Below, one piece after another: positions 1 to 6,296 of a DNA stretch of 6,682 bases; positions within the stretch are counted from its first letter, which is position 1; each line of letters starts with the position of its first letter. Under the pieces are notes generated by a model, which saw nothing but the letters and a program-made list of their open reading frames with translations, ran no database searches and was not told the DNA's origin. Source of the stretch: Myxococcaceae bacterium (GTDB lineage Bacteria > Myxococcota > Myxococcia > Myxococcales > Myxococcaceae). Location: NCBI GenBank assembly GCA_018262385.1, contig JAGSPQ010000199.1, forward strand, positions 1 through 6,682. The letters are read 5' to 3'. The position numbers and the translations under genes were made by a program.

Positions 1-704
1 CGCCCCGCTTCGAGCAGGCGATGAACCGGCTCGCCCTGGCAGTCGCTCCCGGCGGCATCCTCGTGCTCGGCCCGGTGGAGTCGGCGGCTGCGAAGCTGCC
101 GGAGTTCGACGTGCTCCACCCGGGCGCCTGCGTGATGTACCGCAAGCGCCTCGCCGGCCTCACCCCGCCGCCCGAAGCTCGACCGAGCCGACCGAGCCGA
201 CCGAGCCCGGTCGCGCGGCCCGCGCCCGCCAGCGCGCCTTCTCACTTCCGCCCAGGCCCGGTGCTGGCGATCGCGCCGCCGCCGCCAGTGCCGGAGCTCG
301 CCGCGCGGGTGGCCGAGGCGCGCGCCCTCGCCGACCAGGGGCAGCTCGATCAGGCGCGTGCGCTGGCCGGAGCGCTGCGCCGCACCCACGGAGACCTGGG
401 CGAGCTGCGGATCCTCGGCGCCTTGATCCACCTCGAAGAGGGCAACCACAAGGCGGCGGCGGCCGAGCTGGAGGCCGCGATCGCCGCCCGCGCCGACCTG
501 GCGATGGCCCACTACCTGCTCGGCTTCATCTTCGACGGCGAAGGAGCCCGCGCCCAGGCCGAGTCGAGGTACCGCACGGCGCTCCACGCGATCGGCGACG
601 CCCCTGCGCACGCGCTCGTCCCGGGCGGGGGAACCCTGACCGTCGCCGAGCTGATCTCCACCCTCACCTACGTGCTGGGCCTCACCCCCGAGGTCGCGGT
701 TTGA
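1..704 (+). CDS. cheR: CheR-type MCP methyltransferase with C-terminal TPRs (5' partial)
   Basis: This is the C-terminal part of a chemoreceptor glutamate methyltransferase, which uses S-adenosylmethionine to methylate receptor glutamates. The reading frame is open from base 3, so 233 residues are visible and the true start lies upstream. The ATG at 21 is internal. The visible start matches the last part of the CheR fold: an amphipathic helix, then LAVAPGGILVLGPVES and a hydrophobic strand ending CVMYRKR. Next comes a Pro/Arg/Ser-rich linker (about bases 165-293). Three TPR-like 34-residue repeats follow (about bases 294-593), with starts near ELAARVAEARALADQGQ, DLGELRILGALIHLEEGN and DLAMAHYLLGFIFDGEG. 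A short tail ends in LTPEVAV. CheR-TPR fusions are known from WspC and FrzF; the TPRs are thought to mediate protein contacts. The stop codon overlaps the start of cheW, indicating coupled translation. The catalytic core and SAM site are outside the window. Confidence 0.88.
   Translation, partial: PRFEQAMNRLALAVAPGGILVLGPVESAAAKLPEFDVLHPGACVMYRKRLAGLTPPPEARPSRPSRPSPVARPAPASAPSHFRPGPVLAIAPPPPVPELAARVAEARALADQGQLDQARALAGALRRTHGDLGELRILGALIHLEEGNHKAAAAELEAAIAARADLAMAHYLLGFIFDGEGARAQAESRYRTALHAIGDAPAHALVPGGGTLTVAELISTLTYVLGLTPEVAV
180..206 (+). repeat. Three perfect tandem copies of a 9-base unit inside cheR
   Basis: The unit CGACCGAGC occurs three times head to tail without mismatch. It is in frame and encodes (Arg-Pro-Ser)x3 in the linker between the methyltransferase domain and the TPRs. 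Because the unit is a multiple of three, copy-number change would lengthen or shorten the linker without breaking the frame. The repeat itself is directly visible; any length variation is inference. Confidence 0.9.
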
Positions 705-1231
705 GCCAACTCCTCTCCGACATCGCGCTGCTCAAGCGCCGCGCCGCCGCGCTGGCGCGTCCGCTCTCCGACGGCACCTTCCGGGCGGGGGGCCAGGAGC
801 TGCTGGTCACCCTGGTCGGCCAGGCGCGCTACGCGGCCCGGCTCGAGGCGCTCGCGGCGGTGGTTCCCCTGGCGCGGCTGACCCGCCTTCCCCAGGCCCC
901 GCGCTTCATCGCCGGGCTGGCGCCGCTCCACGGTCGGATCGTGACCATCGTCGATCTCGGGGCCCTGATGGGCGAGGTGGCGCTGCCCCCGATCCGCTTC
1001 GCGTTGATCCTCGAGATCAACGGAGAGCCCTTCGGCCTCGGCGTGCCCGCGCTGATCGGCCTCGAGCCCGACCGCAGCACCCCGGGCGCCGCGATTCCCG
1101 CCGGCGTCCCCGAGCCGGCGCGCCACCTGATCGAGGCGGTCAGCCCCGACGGGGTGTGCCGCCTGAACCTTCCTCGCCTCGTCGAAACGCTGACCTCTGC
1201 TGAAACTCAAGGAGCACCGCAAAATGAGTGA
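701..1231 (+). CDS. cheW: CheW-like coupling protein
   Basis: This 176-residue adaptor would link the receptor to the CheA kinase in the cytoplasmic signalling array. The CheW-fold core begins near residue 31 ([10 protein letters not shown]), after a roughly 30-residue N-terminal helix-like leader. The best match to the family is residues 49-91, which fit the pattern of hydrophobic strand, '[19 protein letters not shown]' and '[11 protein letters not shown]'; typical CheW proteins have an '..PFVxGxxNLRGxxxPVxDLR' block here. The usual NLRG is PLHG, and overall conservation is weak, as in WspB/WspD-type adaptors. The chosen start is TTG at 701, which overlaps the cheR stop (TTGA) and has a GAGG sequence at 690-693, seven bases upstream. 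No later start would keep the leader, although the core alone could start later. The 3' end overlaps the receptor gene by eight bases. Confidence 0.82.
   Translation: MSQLLSDIALLKRRAAALARPLSDGTFRAGGQELLVTLVGQARYAARLEALAAVVPLARLTRLPQAPRFIAGLAPLHGRIVTIVDLGALMGEVALPPIRFALILEINGEPFGLGVPALIGLEPDRSTPGAAIPAGVPEPARHLIEAVSPDGVCRLNLPRLVETLTSAETQGAPQNE
1209..1214 (+). promoter_or_regulatory. Strong Shine-Dalgarno site for the receptor gene
   Basis: AAGGAG ends nine bases before the ATG at 1224 and lies inside the last codons of cheW. It is the best ribosome-binding match in the window. It supports the 1224 start and suggests that the receptor is translated more strongly than its neighbours, as expected for the most abundant array component (the level is inference). 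Confidence 0.8.
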
Positions 1232-2501
1232 ACTCGCCCTTCCCCCCGCCCCGCTGCAGCGGGCCTCGGCCACCGGCCTCTACACGGCCTTCGGCATCGC
1301 GGGGCTGGCCATCGGCCTGGCCTTTCCCCCGGTCGCCTCGCTCTTCGTCAAGGAGTGGATCGAGGGCCGCTTCCTGCTCTTCGTCGGCGCCTGCGTCGCC
1401 GCCGGAGAGATGATGGCCCTGATCGCCGCGGTGTCGGTGCGCGCCACGGTGATCCGGCGCCTCGAGGCCCAGGAGCAGTTGGAGCGCGAGAAGCGGCGGA
1501 CGCTGCAGGAGGCGCTCCACGTCTACATCGGCTTCGCGGAGAAGATCGCCCAGGGCAACCTGGTGGTGCGGCTGGGCTCGTCCGCCGACAAGTACGCCGA
1601 TGCCGAGGTGACGCGGCTGGGACGGCAGCTCGACGCGATGGTGGAGCGCCTGCATGGCCTGAGCAAGCAGGTGGCCGGCGCCACCGAGCGGACCTCGGCG
1701 GCCAGCGCCCTCTTGCTCACTGCGTCGGCCCAGCAGGCCACCGGCGCCGCCGAGCAGGCGACCGCGGTCTCGGAGATCACCACCACCGTCGAAGAGGTGC
1801 GGCAGACCGCCGAGCAGGCGGCCGAGCGGGCCCAGGCGGTGATCGGGACCACCGAGCAGTCGAAGCAGTCGTACGAGCAGGGGGTGGCCGCGGTCACCCA
1901 GACGGTCGAGGGGATCGCCGCCCTCAAGGATCGGGTGGACTCGATCGCCAAGAACATCCTCGGCCTGTCCGAGAAGACCCAGCAGATCGGCGAGATCGTC
2001 GCCACCGTCAGCGAGCTGGCCGAGCAGTCGAACCTGCTGGCGATCAACGCCGCGATCGAGGCCGCCAAGGCCGGCGAGCAGGGGCGCGGCTTCGCGGTGG
2101 TCGCGGGCGAGGTGCGCAGCCTGGCCGAGCAGTCGAAGCAGGCCACCCGCCAGGTTCGGACGATCATCGCGGAGATCCAGCGGGCGACGAACACCGCGGT
2201 GATGGTGACCGAAGAGGGCACCAAGCAGGCCGAGGCGGGGGTGAAGCTCGCCCGTCAGACCGGCGCCACGCTCCAGCAGCTGGCGCAGATCATCGAAGAG
2301 TCGGTGCAGTCGGCCCGGCAGATCGCCGCTCTCTCCCGGCAGCAGGCGCTCGGGGTGGATCAGGTGTCGCTGGCGATGAAGAACATCGAGCAGACGATGC
2401 GCAGCGGGCTGGAGACCACCCGCAGCACCGAGAGCGCCGCGCGAGAGCTGAGCAACCTCGCCGATCAGATGAAGCAGCTGGTGGCCCAGAACTCGGTCTG
2501 A
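1224..2501 (+). CDS. Methyl-accepting chemotaxis protein without an extracytoplasmic sensor domain
   Basis: This 425-residue receptor signals to CheA through CheW. Two hydrophobic helices lie at about residues 17-41 and 50-73, separated by a loop of only about eight residues (KEWIEGRF), so there is no room for a periplasmic ligand domain. A charged coiled-coil stretch (about 78-97) precedes a HAMP-like segment (about 100-147) with AQGNLVVRL and [16 protein letters not shown]. Residues 150-425 form the long signalling hairpin. Its tip, about 268-304, has the family signature [20 protein letters not shown] followed by [17 protein letters not shown]. Candidate methylation pairs in the descending helix are Q170/Q171 (inside [10 protein letters not shown]), E177/Q178 and E190/E191. 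The protein ends QNSV with no aromatic pentapeptide tether for CheR. From the tip to the C-terminus is about 142 residues, roughly 20 heptads, which would fit a 40H-type domain; that class call is tentative. Confidence 0.95.
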   Translation: MSELALPPAPLQRASATGLYTAFGIAGLAIGLAFPPVASLFVKEWIEGRFLLFVGACVAAGEMMALIAAVSVRATVIRRLEAQEQLEREKRRTLQEALHVYIGFAEKIAQGNLVVRLGSSADKYADAEVTRLGRQLDAMVERLHGLSKQVAGATERTSAASALLLTASAQQATGAAEQATAVSEITTTVEEVRQTAEQAAERAQAVIGTTEQSKQSYEQGVAAVTQTVEGIAALKDRVDSIAKNILGLSEKTQQIGEIVATVSELAEQSNLLAINAAIEAAKAGEQGRGFAVVAGEVRSLAEQSKQATRQVRTIIAEIQRATNTAVMVTEEGTKQAEAGVKLARQTGATLQQLAQIIEESVQSARQIAALSRQQALGVDQVSLAMKNIEQTMRSGLETTRSTESAARELSNLADQMKQLVAQNSV

Positions 2502-2502
2502 C

Positions 2503-4668
2503 GTGAACGACTCCGACGCGCTACCGCCCGAGGTCTACGTGCTCTTCCGCGATGAGACGCGGGAGAACCTCGAGATCGTCGTGCGCGGCCTGGGGATGCT
2601 GGAGGGCCAGGGCTCCGAGGCCACGGCGCAGACGCTGCGCGAGATCGCCCGCGCGCTGCACACCATCAAGGGCGGCGCGGCCGGGGTGGGCTACGAGGGG
2701 ATGGCGCGGGTGGCCCACGCCGCCGAAGACGCGCTGCTGCAGCTGCCCCCCGGGCGCCGCGAGACCACGGTGGCCCGCGCGGCCGCCTGGCTGGAGGCAG
2801 CGGTGGGGGGCGCGACCGCGGGCGAGGCGGAGCTGCTGGCCGAGGTCCGGGCCGAGCTGTCTCGCCCCGAGCCGGGGACGCCGGCCGGAGCGCCGCCCGC
2901 GCCCGCCGAGCCGCCGCCGCCCGCCGCCTCGCCGGCCCCCGCGCCGCCCCGGCCGAGCGCCCCCGGCAGCGGGCCCGGCAGCGGGCCCGGAGACGAGACG
3001 GTGCGGGTCCGGGTGCGCGCGGTCGAGGCGCTCCTCGCCCCGCTGGCAGCGCTCACCAGCGAGCGCGCCGAGAGCCGCTTCCGCACCGAGCGTTTGCGGC
3101 GCGTCGCCGACAGCGCGCGCGGGCTGCTGCGGAGCGCGACCGCGGCGCCGCTCAACAGCACCGAGCTGCGAGAGCTCGAGCACCTGGTCACCCAGCTCGA
3201 CCGCGAGACGAGCGCGGCGAGGAGCTCGGCCCACGCGCTGGCGCGCTCGGTCACCACCGCCGAGGACCTGGTGCAGCGGATGCGGATGGTCTCGGTCGGA
3301 TCCCTCGAGGAGCCGCTGCGGCTGGCCGTGCGGGACGCGGCGTCGCGCACCGGCAAGACGGTGCGCTTCGAGTTCGTCGGCGCGGGGGTGATGGTGGATC
3401 GGCGGGTGCTCGACGCGCTGCGCGCGCCCCTGCTCCACCTGGTCCGCAACGCGGTCGACCACGGGCTGGAGTCGAACCCGCAGCGGCTGGAAGCCGGTAA
3501 GCCGCTGCCGGGGCGGCTGACGGTGCGGGTGGTGTCTTTGCGGGAAGTGGTCGAGCTTTCGGTGGAGGACGACGGGCGGGGGGTCGACGTGCGGCAGGTG
3601 GGAGCGCGGGCGGTTCGCCTGGGCCTGCGCACCGAGGAGGAGGCGCGGGCGCTCACCGGATCCGGGATCTTCGCCGTGCTCGCGCTGCCGGGCTTCACCA
3701 CCAGGGACGAGGTGACCGAGCTGTCGGGCCGGGGGATGGGGATGGACGTGGTCTCTCGCGCGGTGCAGGCGCTGGGCGGCTCGGCCGCGCTCCAGTCCAC
3801 CCTCGGCCAGGGGACCACCTTCACTTTCTCGCTGCCGGTTTCGGTGCTCTCGACCCGGGTGCTCTTCGTGCGGCTGGGCCGCGAGGTGCTGGCGGTGCCC
3901 TCGTCCGGAATCGACGGAACCGAGCGGCTGCACGCGCGCGCCTTCTATGACGTGGGAGGCAGGCGCTTCGCCAACACCGGCGGCGCGCCGCTGGCGGTGC
4001 ACGAGCTCGACCCGGGCAAGGTGGCGGGCGACGCGGTGGGCCGCATCACGGTGGTGCGGGTGAGGACGCGGGCGGGCCCGCTGGCGCTGCTGGTGGACGA
4101 GGTGCTCGGCGAGGAGGAGGTCTCGGTGCAGCCGCTGGGGCCCCCGGTGCGGCGCATCGAGGGCGTGATCGGGAGCACCGTCTCGGAGTCCGGCGAGGTG
4201 GTGGTGGTGCTCGACCCCCGCAGCCTCGGCTCGGTGGGCCTGGTCGCCGCGCGGCCCGAGGCTTCGGTGGCCCCGCGGGCGACCCGGGCGCGGGTGTTGG
4301 TGGTCGATGACTCGATCACCACCCGCACCCTCGAGCGCCACATCCTCGAGCGCGCCGGCTACCTGGTGGACCTCGCCCGCGACGGAGTGGAGGCCCTCGC
4401 CGCGCTGCGCGCCGGCAGCTACGACCTGGTGGTCACCGATCTCGAGATGCCCAACCTCGACGGCATCGGCCTGGTGCGGCAGATGCGCACCACCGAGGCG
4501 CTGATGGCGATCCCCACGATCCTGGTGACCTCGGTGGCGGCGGACGAGACGCGGCGGCGGGCGCTGGCGGCGGGGGTCAACGCCTACATCGTGAAGCGGC
4601 GCTTCGACCAGGACGAGCTGCTGCAGACGATCGCCGAGCAGCTGCGGGGGGCCGCCAGCCGTGGCTAG
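2503..4668 (+). CDS. cheA: Hybrid CheA histidine kinase with C-terminal receiver (FrzE/WspE-like)
   Basis: This 721-residue kinase autophosphorylates and passes phosphate to receivers. Domains in order are as follows. P1/Hpt is about 8-118, with phospho-acceptor His53 in ALHTIKGGAAGVGY. A Pro/Ala/Gly-rich linker at 121-164 occupies the place of P2. P3 dimerisation helices are about 167-265. The P4 ATPase is about 266-446: N box HLVRNAVDHG (312-321), G1 box EDDGRG (355-360), F-box-like PGFTT (396-400) and G2 box GRGMGMD (409-415). The CheW-like P5 is about 447-580. The receiver is about 596-715, with acidic pair D602/D603, phospho-acceptor D646 (VVTDLEMP), T676 and K698 (YIVKRRFDQ). All key catalytic residues are present. 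The GTG start lies one base after the receptor stop and has no clear Shine-Dalgarno, so it probably depends on translational coupling. The 3' end overlaps cheB by eight bases. The linker-plus-receiver design matches FrzE. Confidence 0.95.
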   Translation: MNDSDALPPEVYVLFRDETRENLEIVVRGLGMLEGQGSEATAQTLREIARALHTIKGGAAGVGYEGMARVAHAAEDALLQLPPGRRETTVARAAAWLEAAVGGATAGEAELLAEVRAELSRPEPGTPAGAPPAPAEPPPPAASPAPAPPRPSAPGSGPGSGPGDETVRVRVRAVEALLAPLAALTSERAESRFRTERLRRVADSARGLLRSATAAPLNSTELRELEHLVTQLDRETSAARSSAHALARSVTTAEDLVQRMRMVSVGSLEEPLRLAVRDAASRTGKTVRFEFVGAGVMVDRRVLDALRAPLLHLVRNAVDHGLESNPQRLEAGKPLPGRLTVRVVSLREVVELSVEDDGRGVDVRQVGARAVRLGLRTEEEARALTGSGIFAVLALPGFTTRDEVTELSGRGMGMDVVSRAVQALGGSAALQSTLGQGTTFTFSLPVSVLSTRVLFVRLGREVLAVPSSGIDGTERLHARAFYDVGGRRFANTGGAPLAVHELDPGKVAGDAVGRITVVRVRTRAGPLALLVDEVLGEEEVSVQPLGPPVRRIEGVIGSTVSESGEVVVVLDPRSLGSVGLVAARPEASVAPRATRARVLVVDDSITTRTLERHILERAGYLVDLARDGVEALAALRAGSYDLVVTDLEMPNLDGIGLVRQMRTTEALMAIPTILVTSVAADETRRRALAAGVNAYIVKRRFDQDELLQTIAEQLRGAASRG
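2962..2985 (+). repeat. Two tandem copies of a 12-base unit in the CheA linker
   Basis: CCCGGCAGCGGG occurs twice in direct succession, followed by a partial third copy (CCCGG). It is in frame and encodes Pro-Gly-Ser-Gly twice at residues 154-161, just before the dimerisation domain. The codons fit a flexible tether that can extend by unit duplication; the length variation is inference. Confidence 0.85.
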
Positions 4669-5689
4669 GCCGCCGATTCCGCTCGTGGTCCTCGGGCGCG
4701 CGAAGAGCGTCGCCGGCCCGTTGGTGGAGCAGCTCGAGCGCAGCGGCGAGCTGATGGTCCTCGGCCATGCCAGCGAGCCGGCGCTGGCGACGCGGATGTG
4801 CCGGGACCGCCGGCCGCAGTGCGTGCTGCTCTGCGTCGAGGCCCAGGCCCAGATCGAGCTGCTCAGCGCGGTGCTCGCGGTGGCGCCGCTGCCCGTCGTC
4901 GCGCTGGTGCGCACCGCCAGCCTGGGCGTCGCGGCGCTCGCGGCCGGAGCGGTGGAGACGCTGCCCCTGGACGCGGACGCCCAGACGGTGGCCACCGCGC
5001 TGCGGTTGATGGCGAGTGTCACCATCGTCGGTCGCCGCGAGGCAAAGGAAGCGCCGGTGAGGGCAGCGGCCGCGCTCGCGCGCCCGAAGGGCACCGGAAG
5101 GCAGCCGCTGGTGGTGATCGGGACCTCGACCGGCGGGCCCCCGGCGCTGGCGCAGCTGCTGGGAGCCCTCGCCGCCGGCTTCGGGGCGCCGGTGGTGGTG
5201 GTGCAGCACATGCCCGACGACTACCACCCCCGCTTCGCGGACTGGCTGACGACCCAGACCCGGCTGCCGGTGCACCTGGCCCAGTCGGGAATGCGGGTGG
5301 AGAACGGCACCGTCCACCTCGCGCCCGGGGGGAGCAACCTGGTCGTAGGGCACGGAGGCTTCCTGCTCGCCCGGCCCCGCTCGGCCAGGGGCCCCTGCCC
5401 GTCGGTGGACGTGCTGTTCGAGAGCGCGGCGCAGCTCGAGGGCTTCAGCGTGTGCGGGGTGGTGATGACCGGCATGGGAAGCGACGGGGCGCGCGGGCTG
5501 AAGGCGATTCGCGACGCGGGGGGGCTGACCCTGGTGCAAGACCGGGCCAGCTCGGCGGTCTTCGGGATGCCGGGCGAGGCGCTCAAGCTGGGGGCGGCTG
5601 AGTTGGCGCTGTCTCCCGCGGGGCTGGCCGAGCAGCTGCGGTGGTGGGCGGCCGAGCTGGCGCCCGCCACTCCCCGGCCCGAGAACTGA
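4661..5689 (+). CDS. cheB: CheB-type methylesterase/deamidase with a degenerate receiver
   Basis: This 342-residue enzyme removes methyl groups from receptor glutamates and may deamidate glutamines. The catalytic domain, about 147-330, is intact: the nucleophile is S156 in IGTSTGGP, the histidine is H183 in VQHMP and the aspartate is D275 in TGMGSDGARG. The closing block SSAVFGMPGEA is also present. Residues 5-124 keep the outline of a receiver (PLVVLG, PQCVLLCVE, PLPVVALV, AGAVETLPL) but lack the chemistry. The acidic pair is L11/G12, the phospho-acceptor position is C58, the Thr/Ser position is V83 and the Lys position is L103. It should therefore not be phosphorylated by CheA like classical CheB. 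The GTG start overlaps the last eight bases of cheA; a G-run at about 4645-4651 may serve as a weak ribosome site. Residue pairings in the receiver come from alignment by eye. Confidence 0.93.
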   Translation: MARPPIPLVVLGRAKSVAGPLVEQLERSGELMVLGHASEPALATRMCRDRRPQCVLLCVEAQAQIELLSAVLAVAPLPVVALVRTASLGVAALAAGAVETLPLDADAQTVATALRLMASVTIVGRREAKEAPVRAAAALARPKGTGRQPLVVIGTSTGGPPALAQLLGALAAGFGAPVVVVQHMPDDYHPRFADWLTTQTRLPVHLAQSGMRVENGTVHLAPGGSNLVVGHGGFLLARPRSARGPCPSVDVLFESAAQLEGFSVCGVVMTGMGSDGARGLKAIRDAGGLTLVQDRASSAVFGMPGEALKLGAAELALSPAGLAEQLRWWAAELAPATPRPEN

Positions 5690-5723
5690 AAATGGCAGCC
5701 GCAACCTGATGACGTTCTTCTCT

Positions 5724-5728
5724 AGGAG
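5724..5728 (+). promoter_or_regulatory. Shine-Dalgarno site that decides the DUF4395 gene start
   Basis: AGGAG lies four bases before the ATG at 5733. The spacing is slightly short but usable. The alternative in-frame ATG at 5709 has no purine-rich sequence at a suitable distance, so the start at 5733 is preferred. Confidence 0.6.
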
Positions 5729-5732
5729 CACG

Positions 5733-6272
5733 ATGCCGGTGGACACCAACCGCAATGAGCACACTTTCCTCAACCGGCCCTGGTGGGCGATGGGGCAAAC
5801 AGTCGCCGGCCACGACGCGCCGCGGGTCAACGAGACCGCGACCCGGGCGCGGGCCGGCCTGCTCAACCTGATCTCGGCGACGACCATCGCCCTGCTGCTG
5901 ACGCGCCCGGAGCTCGACCCGGTGCTCTACGTCGGGCCCTTCGTCCTCTTCGACATGCTGGTCGCCGCGGCGACCGGGCTCACCCCCTTCAGCCCGACCG
6001 GGGTGCTGGGCACGGCGGTGACCTTGCGGCTGCGGCCGCTCTGGAAGCCCACCGCCCCCAAGCGGTTCGCCTGGCTGCTCGGCGGCGGCCTGGCGGGGAC
6101 CTGCTTGATCATGCGGCTGACCCACGCGTCGCCCGAGTCGATGGCGATGGTGGTGGCCGTCTGCTTCTGCCTCACCTGGCTCGAGGCGGCGCTCGGGTTC
6201 TGTGTCGGGTGCTGGATGCACGCGCGGATCTGGGGCTGCGACGCCTGCGAGGTTCCCTATGTCCGCCAGTAG
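5733..6272 (+). CDS. DUF4395-family membrane protein with two CxxC motifs
   Basis: The product is 179 residues from the ATG at 5733, or 187 from the in-frame ATG at 5709. The later start is chosen because of the AGGAG site just upstream. Numbering here uses 5733. Four hydrophobic segments are visible at about 43-57, 62-81, 111-128 and 137-160, so it should sit in the cytoplasmic membrane. The middle part FSPTGVLGT, the PKRFAWLLGG block and the GFCVGC motif agree with my recollection of DUF4395, a family of unknown function. Near the C-terminus the cysteines form CVGC (157-160) and CDAC (169-172), a CX2C-X8-CX2C arrangement that could bind a metal or be redox-active. The gene lies 43 bases after cheB and 24 bases before the receiver gene, so it is probably co-transcribed with the chemosensory set. 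The function is unknown. A receptor accessory or redox input role is inference. Confidence 0.78.
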   Translation: MPVDTNRNEHTFLNRPWWAMGQTVAGHDAPRVNETATRARAGLLNLISATTIALLLTRPELDPVLYVGPFVLFDMLVAAATGLTPFSPTGVLGTAVTLRLRPLWKPTAPKRFAWLLGGGLAGTCLIMRLTHASPESMAMVVAVCFCLTWLEAALGFCVGCWMHARIWGCDACEVPYVRQ

Positions 6273-6284
6273 CTCGAACAGCAG

Positions 6285-6292
6285 AAAGGAAG
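6285..6292 (+). promoter_or_regulatory. Shine-Dalgarno site for the terminal receiver gene
   Basis: AAAGGAAG lies in the 24-base gap after the DUF4395 gene, with the GGA core six bases before the ATG at 6297. It supports that start and independent ribosome loading for the response regulator. Confidence 0.75.
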
Positions 6293-6296
6293 CACC

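Noticed and set aside
2488..2501. A CheR-tethering pentapeptide at the receptor C-terminus
   Set aside because: The protein ends AQNSV, without the aromatic residues of the NWETF-type motif or a flexible tail.
1355..2506. A 383-codon plus-strand frame overlapping the receptor
   Set aside because: The product is Arg/Gly/Asp-rich and repetitive, as expected of a shifted frame of a coiled-coil gene. The receptor frame explains the region completely.
2521..5211. A very long open frame on the minus strand opposite cheA and cheB (896 codons)
   Set aside because: It is a by-product of GC-rich codon bias. The translation is low-complexity (His/Arg/Ala-rich) with no recognisable domain, while the plus strand has strong family motifs throughout.
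5709..5732. The upstream ATG at 5709 as the start of the DUF4395 gene
   Set aside because: There is no Shine-Dalgarno upstream of it, whereas AGGAG precedes the ATG at 5733. It remains possible, adding eight residues.
5690..5732. A terminator or promoter between cheB and the DUF4395 gene
   Set aside because: I see no stem-loop followed by a T-run and no convincing -35/-10 pair in these 43 bases.
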